Source of the DNA: Norana najaformis
Taxonomy: Eukaryota; Annelida; Clitellata; Crassiclitellata; Hormogastridae
Direction: 5' to 3'
Length of the DNA stretch: 64,000 bases
Assembly: GCA_964023275.1 (NCBI GenBank)
Contig: OZ029916.1
Location: 14,252,607 to 14,316,606, forward strand
The number at the start of each line of letters is the position of its first letter. Position 1 is the stretch's first letter. The position numbers and the translations under genes were made by a program. The notes under the pieces are model-generated. The model saw only the letters and a list, made by a program, of their open reading frames with translations, did no database searches and was not told the origin of the DNA. Shown in pieces: positions 18,991 through 33,200 of this stretch.

Positions 18991-21689
18991 AAGTAAATAA
19001 GTCAACAGTCTCCAAGAAGGAATATATTTTTAAAATGTGTATATATATAAATATATATATAAATATATATATTCTTTAAATATTAAAGAATATTTAAACT
19101 ATGTAAACTATATGCAAATTAAAAGCAACCATAAAGTACATGAGTAACAAGTACGCAATTAGTTAGCACTTTATTATATTGCCATACGCAAATGTATCAC
19201 GTAGGTAATGCCATTAAGCGGTACAATATGTGAAATGCAGAACACAATCAGCAAAGAACATGTAAACAAAAAGTTATTGAGCAAAGCATTTATATTCTGC
19301 CATATTAACATTACAAAAGGCCAAACACAACATTACCTAAATATCTCAGTGATACAACAGTTATAAAGCACATTTTTCAAAAGCATTTAAAATAGCTTGG
19401 CTACTCATACAGTTCTTAACTGTCAAAAGTGTGACAACATATTTAGTGATAATGTATCATTTTGATAAAATTGGATTAGCTGAGAAACTCACTTTAAAAA
19501 GGAAACAGAACGTAATGTATGTTAGATTCTTGCCATATGTTTCTATATTCTACCTTCTTTAAAAATACTTTTTCAGACCCAAAACAGTGGATAAATAATT
19601 AAAAATGCAAAAAACTGAACCATTAACAGGACTTCACATTAGAAGCCCTGAAGTCCTAGAGGTAGGTCAGGTCAGGTCATGCAAATATATCACGATCAGT
19701 ACAAAGATTTATAAGCAGAAAATTCTCTTTTCAATACATTTGTCAACAGTTTAACAGAAGACTTTCCTAACATTTAATGGCCTTTGACTTCAGTTGATGT
19801 TTGCATAAAACAACCAGGCCTGGGCAGTACTGCACATCCTACGATGTATAGAGAACCAATCTGATGAACCACCTGTAAATGGGAAATACTATTTCACTCC
19901 TTTAATTTCTGTATTCAATTAAATAACCAGATCTTGGGTTATTAGAATATCTGAAGTACCACTGGCCATTCAAAAGTCTGCCCAGCCCTGAAACATGCAA
20001 AATATATCTACAATCAGTCTCATAAATTCATACTCCAAAAATATAAGTCAACTGTCAAAATCTAGATCAACTCTTTAATAAATGTGCCAAAGTTTTAGTC
20101 TCGCAGCTTTAGACTCAGTGCAAAATTAACTGCAAGTTATAGAAAATATTTTTGCTTGCAGCATCAACTAATTTCAGGATTCTTTGTTTATATTCACAAA
20201 AATACCAAATCTCTCAGCTGAAACTGCACAATCATGTAAAAATACAGCATAAAAATATAAAATATTTTGCGATTCTGGTAAGAGCAGGTATGCACAGCTC
20301 TAAAAGTGTTCAGATCCTTATGCCAGTTTGTACAAATTCAGCAAGCTAAAGGCATCTAAAATTCCACAAGCAAAGGTCAAGTTGTCATATAAAAGACGTG
20401 TTTCTGGGACAAAACTCCTGCATGGCTCTCACCATAAACCATGAATGTTTATACTGAGCATTACTTCTTATACAGTTCAGCTTCTTTCTAATGATTGCCC
20501 ACAAGGTACCCAAAACACGTGATCACCTGTTGGCTTTTTGTCATGTGAGGTTTTACTACTGAAAATGTGGCCTCAGCACCAAGACATAGCCTTGAATATA
20601 GTAGTTTCTTGGCAGTTGTTGATTCAGATATTGTTTCACTGCCATATATTCAATATAAAAATGAACGCAGTCTTTGCTGTATTATAACAAGCAGGAAGTC
20701 TTATAGACTGCAGTTCTTTGAAGAAATCTTGATGACGATAATGACTGTATGTCTAGTCTTAGTCAAAGTTATTACTGTTAGCAAGAAAATTTCAAATACA
20801 TGGAAAGAAATCCACGTGCTTTTGCAGTTTTGGGCTTCACAACATTATATACAAATCTGGCAAAAGCAATTTCTTAAAATCTTACTTTGGTAACAAACAT
20901 CTATTATATTTTTTTTACAGGGATAATCTGGTAAAGCAATGTAGAGAATGAAGCATGACAGAAAATGTAACTTTCTCTCTTATTATGAAGTCAATTTCCA
21001 GAATAGGCACAATACTGTTCTTTATTTCATTTGATGCATGAAAAAGTCTTCAGAAACTGCAGAGTAAAATGATGCAATCTTCCACAATGGTCTCTAACCA
21101 AATCCAGAAGACTTGTTAATATATTCATTCTGTCAAACCTAATCAGGCAGAAAAACAACCAACTGACAATTACAAATACATAGTAAGTGAATAACAAGCC
21201 ACAGAAATTTGTTTAAACAATGAATAATTTATGCCTCCAAATTCATACTACTGCATGACTTTGCATACATAAAATATATAATAATAATGATAGAAATAAT
21301 AATAATAATTACTGAGGGATCATGTATACCTCGGGTAAAAATAATAATTCCATTCTTTAGAATGACCTCGTCCAAATGACAGTTTACTGCATTGTTCGCT
21401 GTAGTTCACCTGATTTTAATGATTCTTCACATTTCTCGGCACTGTTGTGGTTGTTTTGTTTGTGTTTTGTTCAGTCGTTACTATATACATGTATGTCTCT
21501 TGATTCTGACCTGGTTTCTTCTTTTTAGTTTTCCCTGCAAAACTGCCATCTTCCACTTGTCTTATGTGGCTATTTTAGAAGCTGTATTCACACCTGTATG
21601 ACCCTTATTAAGTATGCATTCTGGTCGGACTGGTGTTTTAAGTTTTAGCAAGTAACATCTGTACAACCCGTCTACCGTATTTTGTATGC
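18991..21689. other. AT-rich non-coding stretch
   Basis: Contains TA-rich microsatellite sequence at about 19036-19075 and an AAT-rich run near 21275-21310. The open frames here (for example 20567-20893) have no recognisable similarity and no codon structure I trust. Part may be the RhoBTB 3' untranslated or downstream region. Confidence 0.4.
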
Positions 21690-21996
21690 CCTCAGAGTGG
21701 GCTGGCAAGGCTAGCGTGTTTGCAGCCACTGTTTAGTCACAACGCACCCACATCTGTCCCTCGCATGCGAACCACTGCCCAATCCAGAAGCTTTGTCTAC
21801 GTTGGTCCCACTTGCTGGAATCGTCTCCCTTGAGAATTGCGACTTGTGCTCCTTTCTCCATCTCAGTGTTCCACAGGTGCCTGAAGACTGTACTGTTTAA
21901 CAGTGATTTTACTTTTTCGGGTCGGAAGCACCTCTGTTGAGTTTATCCTCTAAGAGGCGTTTTATAAATCTCAAATTACAATTACAGTTACAATCC
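21690..21996 (+). mobile_element. CR1-like LINE 3' fragment (tail type ATTACA)
   Basis: Encodes RSFVYVGPTCWNRLP and then KTVLFNSDF, matching RSFAYVGPNSWNRLS and RLKSVLF in the larger copy at 53296-54215. After the stop comes GGCGTTTTATAAATCTCA and the terminal repeat ATTACAATTACAGTTACAAT. Confidence 0.75.
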
Positions 21997-22559
21997 AGTG
22001 GCCATCTGCAAGGCTCACGTGGCCATGGTGACGCTGATGCACAGGTGTTGCAGCTTCAGGACCCGGCTGGCTTTCAGGAGTTGGTTGAGCATCCGGGGAC
22101 TGATGGCCCCTTTCTTAAACATAGTGCTAAAGAGCACACCTCGCCTGCTCGCAGGCCTTGACTGAGGTTCTGCAGAACATTTGCAGCTGTCTCAGTATAC
22201 TAGAAACTTGGAAGGCACTGCTGCAGTTTGCCCCATGTATTCTAGCTTAGCCATCTCAAGTAGGTCGCAGATGGAATTTGGCCAATGTCATCAAGGGTTG
22301 AGTCAAAGCACGGTCCTGTGATAAAGGATCGAACTGGGTCTTTGGTCCTTTAGGAGTCGGTCATCACATTTCATCACACAGCTTATATGCCCTTATTGCA
22401 GCCATTAGCTCTTCAAAGGGTAGGCATTAGATGTGGCTCTTGAGCATCACTGCATGCTTCTTTATAACACCATTTAGAACGTCCACCATCTGCCTTCTCA
22501 AAGCACCATAAGTTTATTAATATCATTCTTTGGTGCTCCTAGGATCAGCCACCTCTTTA

Positions 22560-23630
22560 GCTGTTCTCACTGTTGTGACCGACCACCTTTGGAATGGCTT
22601 GATAAACACCATGTGAGAAGGCCATCGTCAATATCAAACTTGACAACACCCAGTTGTTACATGCCACTCTACCCATAAGATATGACGGATTTGGTATGAG
22701 GAGGATTGGGTTGCTGGCTTCTTCTGCCTATTTGGGTTCAGCTGCGACCACTCTTGAACTCCAGTTCACCATTCTCAGTTACTACCCTACAGCTGCTGAT
22801 ACGCACCTGGGTGATCTGTTGATGACTGGCATGGAGACACTTCCATCTAGTGTCGACCCATGGCCAACAAAACAGGCAACAGGGATGGACCTGTGATTGA
22901 AGCAATAGATCGACGGTTTGGGCAAGCACCAAAAAAACGACTGAACCTGAGCACGGTTGGCTGCAGTCAGTTGACCCCCTTCTGGTGATTGGCTGACTGC
23001 TCTCTCCAGCTCACTATTATGTGGCCTTTGCTTAAACAATGAGGCAGAGCAAGTCACAATTGGCCTTCAATTGAGCCTTGACTTCTGCAGCCCTCAACAA
23101 TGTCGCTGTGGGGATTTGGTTGGCCCTCTTGGCCACCAAAGTCTTGTCTGCAGACTGGCTTTCGGGCGATCCCTTCGTCATTACGCCATCAGTGACAGTA
23201 TGGCGGCTCTTACAGAAAGCTGATGTCCCTAGCATTAAGAAAGCAACAGGCTTGTTTCACCCTGATGACAATAGACCAGACGGGGCTACGATGGTTCACT
23301 GGGTGGCGGGTAAATGGTTGCCTTGGGATGCCACAGTTGTACGTACACACTTGTGTGGCATCTTACATCGCTCACAAAGCAAATTCAGCAGAGGCAGTGG
23401 TAGAACAGGCTGTCATAATTAAAATCAAAGTATACTCAAGGTTGCCATCTACATATCTTTCTATGCCCACTGCTTTCGAAACACTGGGCCCAATAAATTC
23501 TGTGAGGTTGGCCATCATCTTTCAACCGTCTCTGGAGAGTCACGTGCAGTCAGTCTCCTTTTTCAGCACCTTTTTAATACATGTGCTAATCTATTTCCAC
23601 ATCTGATAACAGGAGCTGCAAAACCTGCTG
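22560..23630 (+). pseudogene. Retroelement C-terminal region with PD...D endonuclease-like motif
   Basis: Separate frames encode MLHATLPIRYDGFGMRRIGL with LASSAYLGSA (22654-22770), then KKATGLFHPDDNRPDGATM followed by GKWLPWDATV (about 23240-23340). The next piece reads like 'AHKANSAEAVVEQAV...YSRLPSTYLSMPTAFETLG' (23380-23490). This order is familiar from reverse-transcriptase-bearing mobile element proteins of marine invertebrates. The RPD followed 15 residues later by WD resembles the restriction-like endonuclease signature of R2-group LINEs, but that reading is inference. Frameshifts are present. Confidence 0.55.
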
Positions 23631-24004
23631 GTATACACTAAAACACAACTGTAATTCATTTTGTATGCAAAACACTTATAACATGGTACTTGATATAACG
23701 TGTTAGCGAATATGGACCCCAAGTTCCACATTATCATGGGTTGGTGGTGTACTTAATAAAATCAAGATTATGTTATGCTGCCAATAACATAACCGTCAAC
23801 TGAAATAACACAGAGTATTGGCATATCTTTCAATAACTCACTGAAAAGCTGCATTTGCATGCACAGCATAGATGCAATGTTTGTCCAGCTGCTTCAGCCT
23901 TCTTTCATGGCAGACTCAACTTATCTGACAACAGCAACCTTATAGTGATCCATGGTAGGACTTCCTTGGTGCAGCATAGGGCTTTTGCTCTAGTAGTCCT
24001 GTCA

Positions 24005-24236
24005 CTAAGTGATGCTACGTAAATTCACCAATACAATTTTACAACAACTTTGTTTTATAACTATAAAGTACTGAGATGAAATACTGACAGCAGCTGCTGC
24101 GCTGTTGCATTTAATCTTTCTGTTCTTCCTGCCACTGAAGCCTGACAGGCAGCCACAAGAAAGACAGGTACGACCAGACTTCTGTCTCTGTAGGTCAAGG
24201 ACATTCTTCTCATAGATTTCATGTTCCCTGTGATAC
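24005..24236 (-). CDS. RHOBTB: RhoBTB exon 8 (C-terminus)
   Basis: 232 nt from TTATCAG|GTATC to the TAG stop at 24007-24005. Encodes [18 protein letters not shown], then [18 protein letters not shown] with further Cys. The first third matches the family; the rest, about 40 residues, is lineage-specific and could be shortened if another splice exists. Confidence 0.82.
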
Positions 24237-27200
24237 CTGATAAACAAAGTAACAGCTACATGCAGTTTCCTTAAGAATACTGCCCTAAGATTAACTGCCA
24301 GTCATTAAAGTTTCTGATAATTCCAAAGATCCATCTGAAAATTTAACTCAGGTACTCTGCTACACTATAAATCATCTCCAGACGCAACATAATGCAACTG
24401 GACAATTTTTATAATTTCTCTAAGTATGCCTACCTCAGGAAGGCAGTTGTGGCTTTTCTAAATGATATTAGAGTTCATTAAGAACAACGGGTTCATCCAT
24501 AAGGAAATAATGCTTGATTATCTGGAAATAATCTGCACTAGCAGGCTTTTGCACACATATAGAACCTAACCAAGTATCATTCAGAGCTGACAGTTGACAT
24601 TCAAGTTCAGAGTTCCTGATCTGTGCTGCATCTCCAAGGATGAGGAATGACGACAGTGAAGCAGTTGCAGCACATGGCTGTACTGACCACTGATCTGATG
24701 GTAGAATGGGTCACCAAGTCTGATGGTTTGGTGGTGGGAAAGTCTGAAAAGTCTTATGCCTATTAGGGCTCTGACTTTTAAAGTGCCACTTCAAGATGAA
24801 CTCAGAAGTGCTCCTGTCTTCTGCTGTTCCAGTTTCTAATGCACAATGAATGCATCAACCGATGGCACATCAAAGCTAAACTGCAATCAGGTCAATATCC
24901 ATTTTGACAGAGAGGCAGCCTATGGTGGATAAGTTAGTCAGAGTAGCCTCAACACATCCACATGATCATCTCAACCTACATCAGTCATCTCGACAAACTT
25001 CCCCATCACACATATTCAAGTTGCTGATGTCTAGAAGATGGTGGCACCAACGGGGTTGCGCACCACAGGAATTTAGGCTTTGATACATTCAGTCTGAGAC
25101 GATTAGACACCATCCACAGAAAGATCTAATCGATAGACAGCAATGCTTGCACATGTATGAATCCTTTCACATCGGGCTGTGTATAAAATGAAGAGAAGAA
25201 TGAATCCTTATGCATCCCTATGAATCAATCAGTTGAAAACACAACAAATTTAGAAATACGTCTGTGAATGCAACTTACCACAGAGGTGGCCATCTGTGAT
25301 TGGTTAAGTAGATCAGGTTGTCTGGCCTTAGAGAGTGGAGCAGCTTTGAATAGGATTTATACACCACATCATAGTTGACTTTTATGTACCACAAACACCA
25401 GCTGTACAGATATCTGGCATTGTGAAACTTTTAAAGTAACAACAGACAACTAATTAGCAACTGATTCATAAATACCTCTGTACCAGTATGTAATAGAATG
25501 TAAACTGATACTTATATAGTGCCACTCGAAGGGAATGCCTCAGCAGCACTCCTTACCCATCAACACCAATCTACCATCAAATAAGATGGTTTTTGGCTTT
25601 TGAAAGAATAAAGGCTGGGGAAGGATCTAGAATTTTTTCCTTCAGTTTCTTTGTAAACCATTCAAAAGTGACTGTCCAACTGCAGTAAAACCACTATGCT
25701 GCAGAGTAGAAACCCAAAACTGAAGAACAAGCAAATCACCCTGTGTGACAGGCCAAAGAGATCTGTGACCAGGAATTGAGGAGCCAGAACTGCATAGTTC
25801 GCCAAGGTACACAGGAGCGCAATCAGTCAAACAAATGCACAGGTAAAGTAACAAAACAGTGCATCTTCATGTTCAGCTCTGTACCATGTTTATTCTTCAG
25901 CATTTCAAACAATGCTTATCTGTACAAAAATTTTGTAGGCTTCAATATAAATAATTAGCTACATGTATATGCACATATATACCTCAACTATCATCTAAAC
26001 TTTTGTTATTACGGCAATGACTCAATGAATTACGACCCTTTAAGTGGTGATAACACTTGTGGACCCTGACACAGCAGAACTAACACATGCTAAAGTAAAG
26101 TCATCCTCTGTTTCTGTATCGATGCTCACATCTTGTAACGATCAGCACCCATTTTAAAATGGTGGCATACATACAGAGTAACACTGGAACAAGAGCACAA
26201 CTGCTGCCATTTGACGACTACCCACGCCACATCAGCTGCTGAAAACCACCTTCTTCCAACACTCTTGTAGCCTCACAATTAGCGAGGTTACAGTGTAACC
26301 AAGCACAATAACTGTGCTGGGTTTACACTAAGGATAGTAAAACAACATAACTGATACAAAGCAGATGTAGGCCAATGTTCAGACACTAATGCACTCTCTG
26401 TCTGGCACCACAGCGATTAGATATGTGCCATAAAAACAAATGCATCTCAAAACTGCGCTTGATTCAAACTCAATTCTGGAGACATTCTTTGTCACCTGAA
26501 GCAAGTGGACTACACACCTAAACAAAACATTTCCATAGCATTTAAAACATTGCTGTGTTCCTGACAAAATGGTTGAAAATTCCTTATATCCATTAAATTT
26601 AATAAGAAGGTTAGTAAAAATAAATCATGCATACCGGTTCAGACATGATACAACATGGGTTTGCACTTACAGGCTATTCTTCCTGTAATAGGCTGTGTGC
26701 AGCCCTCCAAGGTATATGCATGTGTGGGTTACACCACATTGTTTTACACGTTTGGCTAAATTTTGCAAGGTACTTGCATGTGTGGGTTACATGTGTGTGC
26801 GGGTTATGTGTTGAAAATAAGGTACTGCTATTCTTCCAAGACCAGCCTACTGAAGGATCCACACTGCAATAAACTGATAACTTCCAAAAGATGTTAGTCA
26901 GCACAGCGGGCATTGTGAGTGAACAAGTGCTAGACCTTTACACCAATTTTCACAATGTCAGATCACACACCTGAGCTGGTTCCAACAGATTAAGGACTTC
27001 TTCGACAATATCCTGTCCACCGTTATCTAGTGCTGTCAGTTCAGCCACTAGAAACTGTTCTGTTAATAAGAGCAAGTCTGACTGACAAAGACGATTTGCC
27101 AATTCAATCAGTGCCAGGCATGTGACAGAACTCAAATCCGGGCAAATTCCTGTGTAGAGAAACTCCTGAAGCAAACGGAAAACGTCGGTAGTAACACCGG

Positions 27201-30200
27201 GAAAGGCCACCTATCAACAGAAGACAATCTGACTGAGTTAACACAATCTATAATAAGGATAATCTAATGAAACACACTATCAGAAAGATAATATCATAGG
27301 AATAAGAAAAAACAACAAACATAGTATAGTATTTCTCATAAATGTGCACAAACATGCAGCAAATACAATGATGAAGGCAGTGATGATATCGATGCTACCA
27401 CATAGTACCATATACTACTAAGGTAATGCTAAATAAATTCTACTGTGTAGCTGCCAACTAAAAATCAGTCAATCTAACTTTTAAAAAGTTAGGCAACAGA
27501 TGAAAGGTAACTCAAGACAACTTGTGGAATGATGCTGCTGCAAACTGACCTTACAGTTGAAAGGGAACAATACAAAAATGAAAAGGATGACCAGTATATG
27601 TCATGTGCTTTGACCATTCAATGTACAATGATTACGCTTCCTAGCACATGACCAGTTGTTGTGCTCATACACAAAGTGCTCAAGGAGTTGCTTCGAATTC
27701 AAAACGCACAAATTACCCTCACCTTTAAATCAGTTTGAGGCCATCTCTCCCAATGAAGACTGTACTCTGGAATCATTGCTTTCCACTCTTTAGACAATTC
27801 TGAAGATTCCTTGTGCAAAGTTGTCCTTGGTGGTATATCCCAATTGGCTTCTATGTCTAAGGATGATGCTGTTATCCTCCTATGAAGCTCCATCAGTTCT
27901 GTCACTATCTTCATACAATCCAATGTAACCTTGACCTGTTCTGGTTTGATCAGGTGCTGTGTGGTGGCCTTACAAACATACGAACTTGACCCTCATTCAT
28001 CACAGTTTGAGTGGGCCAAGTCTCTCTTCCTGTCAGGGATGGGACCTGAGTATTCGGTGTGTAATGTCACTGTTATTTCCTGCCTTTCTGGTTTCAGTTG
28101 CAAGGCGACATCATTTCCTTCTGTGATGTGGCCTTGGATGGTCTTCTGGATTGCTTTGAACAAACTGGGGCCCCAAACCCAGAAGCTCACTTGCCCATAG
28201 TTAGGTAGCTTTGGATCTAATCTAATCTGAGAACTTCTACAGCATCACTGTAGTAAAGCTCAAATCATTAGTTGGTGGTCGCCACCAAGCAAAACTGTTG
28301 TGCAAGCCAAATTCCAGAATGAGCCTGGTCAGAAGCCAAGAAGGGAATCCAAGACGACACGGAAACAGCCCACCGAAAAATAAGTCCCAGAAGACATTAA
28401 GTTTTAGTCAAGATCTGAAGGCCAAAACACACTTTGCAGAGCGAATGTATGTCAGAAGAGGTAGTAAATACAGGCCTGCTAAGAAAAGGCAGAAAAGGCA
28501 GAAGAGGCATGCCTGCTGAGAACTGCCCTCGTCCACAGAATATTCAGATTAAGACAGTCAGAAGACTAGGTCGAGCAAAAGCAAGTCTAGAAAGTCAGTA
28601 TACATGTAGAATGAAGATAGTGAGGTTGGCTGAAATGTAGAGTTTTACATACAATTAACCCAGACTTGAAAATTATTTGCTTTTCTATGGGCAGCCAGTG
28701 ATTTTAGGATTGGCAATATTATGGTCATAGTTTGGAGTTTTAGTAATAACTCTTGCCAAAGTATTTTGGACCCTTTAAAGTTTCACAAAATTGCCTTTTG
28801 AAATGCCAGTAAGAAACGAGTTTTAATAATCAAGATGGCTGGAGACCATGGAATTAGCCAAACAAACTAAGGCACAATAGGGCATGTGGCACCTAATCCT
28901 ACATACCCGATATATCATGGATAGCCCCAATGGGATAAGGGCCAAATTGGCACTCCTCAATTTAGAATTATACAAAGCATTAATAAAGGTGATTATATAA
29001 TTATTAGTGAAATTTAGATATAATTTTGGATGTACTGTTGTGTAATAAATTACCTTTCTTATAAACTTTAATATCTAAGGATGGAACTTCACATTTAGAA
29101 TAACTCAATGAAAATCTGAAATTACAATGGAAGGTATTTCATTTATTAAAGGATTCGAATAGTTTTTCTTCTGCCTCAGTCCATACCCCAAATAAATCAT
29201 CAATATTACATGCTTCCATATAAAGGTTGGGATTTTGACATTCTGATAGATATTGTTTTAAGTTAGATATTATGTGATAGTACTTACAGATTTAACAGGT
29301 CACTGTAAAATTCTTCTTTAGTCACTTCAGTATAGGTACTGTTGTTATGTAAGCATTCTATGATCTTTTTCTTGTGCTCTATACTATCCATTATTACTAT
29401 GGCTACCCTTTATCAGCAGGTTTGACAACAATGTTCCCATTTGTTCTCAAATCAGATAAGGCTCTTATTTCTTTTTTAATATGTTGCTATGGTTATAAAG
29501 GCTATTGTTTAACTGCTTAATCTTATATTATAGTCTACTACAAAACTTAGAAACGTTGCTACCATAGTTAGGGGGGGTACAAAATGCCAGGCATTTTAAT
29601 AGATTCTATATTAGTTATTAATTTGGTCTATATTTTTGGATTTGAAATTATTTAAATTGTCAAAAATGATCTTAATTCATAACCTCCTCTCAAACTTTCA
29701 GTATCTTCCAGGTTAAGTTTTATATTATTCGCTTGCGATAACTGGGTACATATCCCAGTCCTTTCTAAAATCTACGGCAGCTAAGTTGTTTTTATGAATT
29801 TGACTATTTTCAGTTCATATGAAAGTAAACACTTAAAATCTTTAGAAATATAGACGTCTAATGCATAATTTTTTGTCTGTTATTCATTGACAATACTGTG
29901 TCAACTAAAAGTTGATCAGGTCATATATTTTATGTTGCAGTTGATAAAAATATGAAAAATTTTTAAAAATAAAAATCAGAATTATAAATCTGAAAATACA
30001 TATAAAATTTCATGAACAGAATCAAATTGAATAAAAACTCCAAAATGTGGCCAATGGCAAGGCAAATTTGTACCAACATGTGAAAAGCAAAAAATAACTA
30101 GCTTGGGCCAAATATGGACTTTTATTCACCCTAAAGTCATCGCCAATGATGACAGCCACAAGTCATAACATTCTTTGTCGTCGGTGTCTTCAAGTTCCAA

Positions 30201-33200
30201 AACCCCTGCATCATAAAAAGCATTTGCTTCAACAGCCTTCAAGCATTGGCTGAATGGTATAATTTAATCTTTTACACGGCTGATGAATAAAAAATATTTG
30301 ACTGCAGAGAAGCAGCCAACGATAAGAAAGAGGACACGACTATTTAAATTTTCAATGGCTGGACATAAATGTCATCCAAAGTTGCATTCAAAACATTAAG
30401 AAACCACTGGAAAACAAAGTGTATGAGTGGCAGCTGGCTGGAAGGTGGATTGGAACAACTATGGCCCCATGTTTACATCCTGGTTTGGGCCAGGGTAGGG
30501 CAAACCCCAGGACCATTTAGGTTGAGGTGTGATGCTGTATTTATGTGAGCTCGGGAGTGTGAGCCGAGGATCGTGGGAGGTACGAGAGGGAGCTGGAAGG
30601 TGCATGGATGGTTGGAACAACTACAGCCCTAGGTTTAAACCCTAGTTTTGGCCAGGTTGAGGCAAACCCCCATTTTACACCTACTCACCTCATCAAAATA
30701 TGATTAGGTATCACTGAGTTTGGTTTTCATTTGCGTACAACCTACAGAAATCTCGCGCTACATATTCGTGTGACCGCAGCTGTGTTGCATAAGCTTTTAG
30801 CAACGATTCCTAACTGCTATAAATCAGGTGCATTGCTTACCTTTGAGCCTGGTTAAAACTGACAGACCAAGAACTAGTCTGCATTCCCATTTTGACCTAT
30901 CAGACTACCCATCTATCAGATGCAATAATAATAGGCGAAGGTTTTCATTGAAACGCAGCCATATATCTGAGAGATTACACATTATAATGATAAACATCAG
31001 TGGAGAAGGCATTGAAATCTTGATTGTGGTTGGTTAAGATGGCGGCTTATGTAAAACAATATATATTAATGAACTTACACTAACTTAAATCTTAGTGCAT
31101 CATGAAATAACACTGAAATGTCGCATTATATGTAAGTCTCATATTATTCACCAGAGCATCAATGCTTCCCCAAACTTTGAGCAGGCCAATCATCGAATTA
31201 GCATCAATTTCATTTGCCTGTGGAGCAGGACCGCCCACAGTGCCCACGACTATTATTATATAAATATCATTATTAATAATAGTGATAATAATAAACGAGG
31301 CTCACCATTTTCGCTGACTTTTCCCTGAACTCGCAGGAGAACATGCTCAGCATCACATTCGACCGAGGCACAAGAAGCGCTCTGTGAGCTTTAACAAATC
31401 CATCATCCAATTCAAACACAATATCTGTGGACAAACCAAACAGAACAGCAACAAACATTAGGATTATAATAATCCTAAGGTAATGACAGCCTGTCAGAAA
31501 AATAATGGGCTCCAGACCATCAGTGACTAAATTATTTGCCAGTTCTAGATCAGATGCACAAAACTGTTCTTTTGCAGTGCTTAATCACATATAATCTTCT
31601 GTTCAATTTGTCTGTGTTCAAGTTTGTCCTTCTGGAGTCAGTCCTCGAGTTTTCTGTGGAATATGTTCAGTTTTGGTTGATGTTCTATGCATCCATTTAA
31701 CAAAGCCTATGGATTCAATATGTGCCAGGCAAATCCAAGGCATTTGGATAACGCTGAACCTGAAGTCATTTGTCATCTGCAAACCGAGGAATCACGGGAA
31801 ATTATTATCTATGGCAAAATCTGGGTTGCTTCAGAGAGGTTCCGATCAGTCGGTGTTCTGCTAATTCATCGGGCAGCACAGACCCTGGTATATGAGGCCT
31901 TTTGGATACATTGCAATTTAATATTTAACCTTGGAACGATCACTTGGTTAGCATAACCATGAGTTGCAAGCATTCATTTGACTTGACTTGATGTCATTCT
32001 TCATCTTTGGCAAGAGTCAGACCAAGGATGACTCTGAATTGGCATCTGCTGTCAACCATGGACAGGAATTCATTGGTTGGTCTCTATGCATCTGCACAAG
32101 ACTGCCAGTGGATATTTCTGCATCATTCTTTTTGAATTTTAGCATCAATTATCATTATTATTTCTGCATTTATTAAGCACTGCTGTCTAATGACTAAGCA
32201 TCAACAGATGGTGCTGAGCAATTATAAGAGAAAGACATGCTCAGGGTCCCAACACAATAACTGTCTCAGGGAAGGCTCGAACCATTACTTTCCACATTAG
32301 AAATCTTTCCTCAGGGAAGTAAATTCTTTCAGCTTCAGATTTACTTTATCCCAGGACTGCTGACTTGGCTTTGCCTCTGGATCCAGGAGGGGCTTCCAAC
32401 CCTGTACACGACAGGCACAACCTGCACCCACAGAAAATTAGGGGGTTTCATGAAACAGAGGGAATTTTCATTTTTATGGTCGTTTGTAAAACAGTCCACT
32501 GATTTAATATGGAAGATCAACAGTGTGTAATTACTTCCCCTCGAACTCTCCAGCAGTGCAACAGGATTTCAAAGGAAGGAATTTTTCTCACACCATTTTT
32601 CATTTGGTCTGGGCATTTACACTGCAACTTTAATTGGCATCATAACTTTATGTGAACAATAATAAGAATAATAAGAATAAGAATAATAGTAATAATAAAA
32701 TCTTGCTAAATGGAGACACTTGAGGTATAATTTCTTTTAATTGTCAATGGGGCTTATTCTAAAAGTTTGCAAAGGATCCACAATTTGAAGTCAAAACACT
32801 GGTGGTTCAGTTTATTAGTCAGTCAGCAGACTACACAAGTTGGAAGGAAACAAGTTTCTATGATACTATACCTTCAGTATCATGCCTACAGCCTTGAAAC
32901 TGGTTTTTTAGGTAATACATGAAAATATATAAGAACTTCAAATTCTTCAAGCTATGTTCCAGTTTAGAACTTTCTTCTTTGTTGTTCTATACTGCATTGC
33001 ACATGCACTACTGTGAATAAAGCATTCTTTGACGGCACTCATCCAAAAATGGGGGTGAGTCTGAGCCCAATTTAAGTCCCAAAGTTGGAGGCGTGGAAGC
33101 TGATTCCATTGGGGCTTTGCCTCTGATTCCCACTTGGTCCTCTCAGTATACTTCTGGGTCAGCCACTGATGAAACAACAAAAGTCTGATGGTCTCATAGT

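Noticed and set aside
20567-20893. 108-codon frame in AT-rich sequence
   Set aside because: No recognisable domain, no splice context, amino acid mix as expected from random AT-rich DNA.
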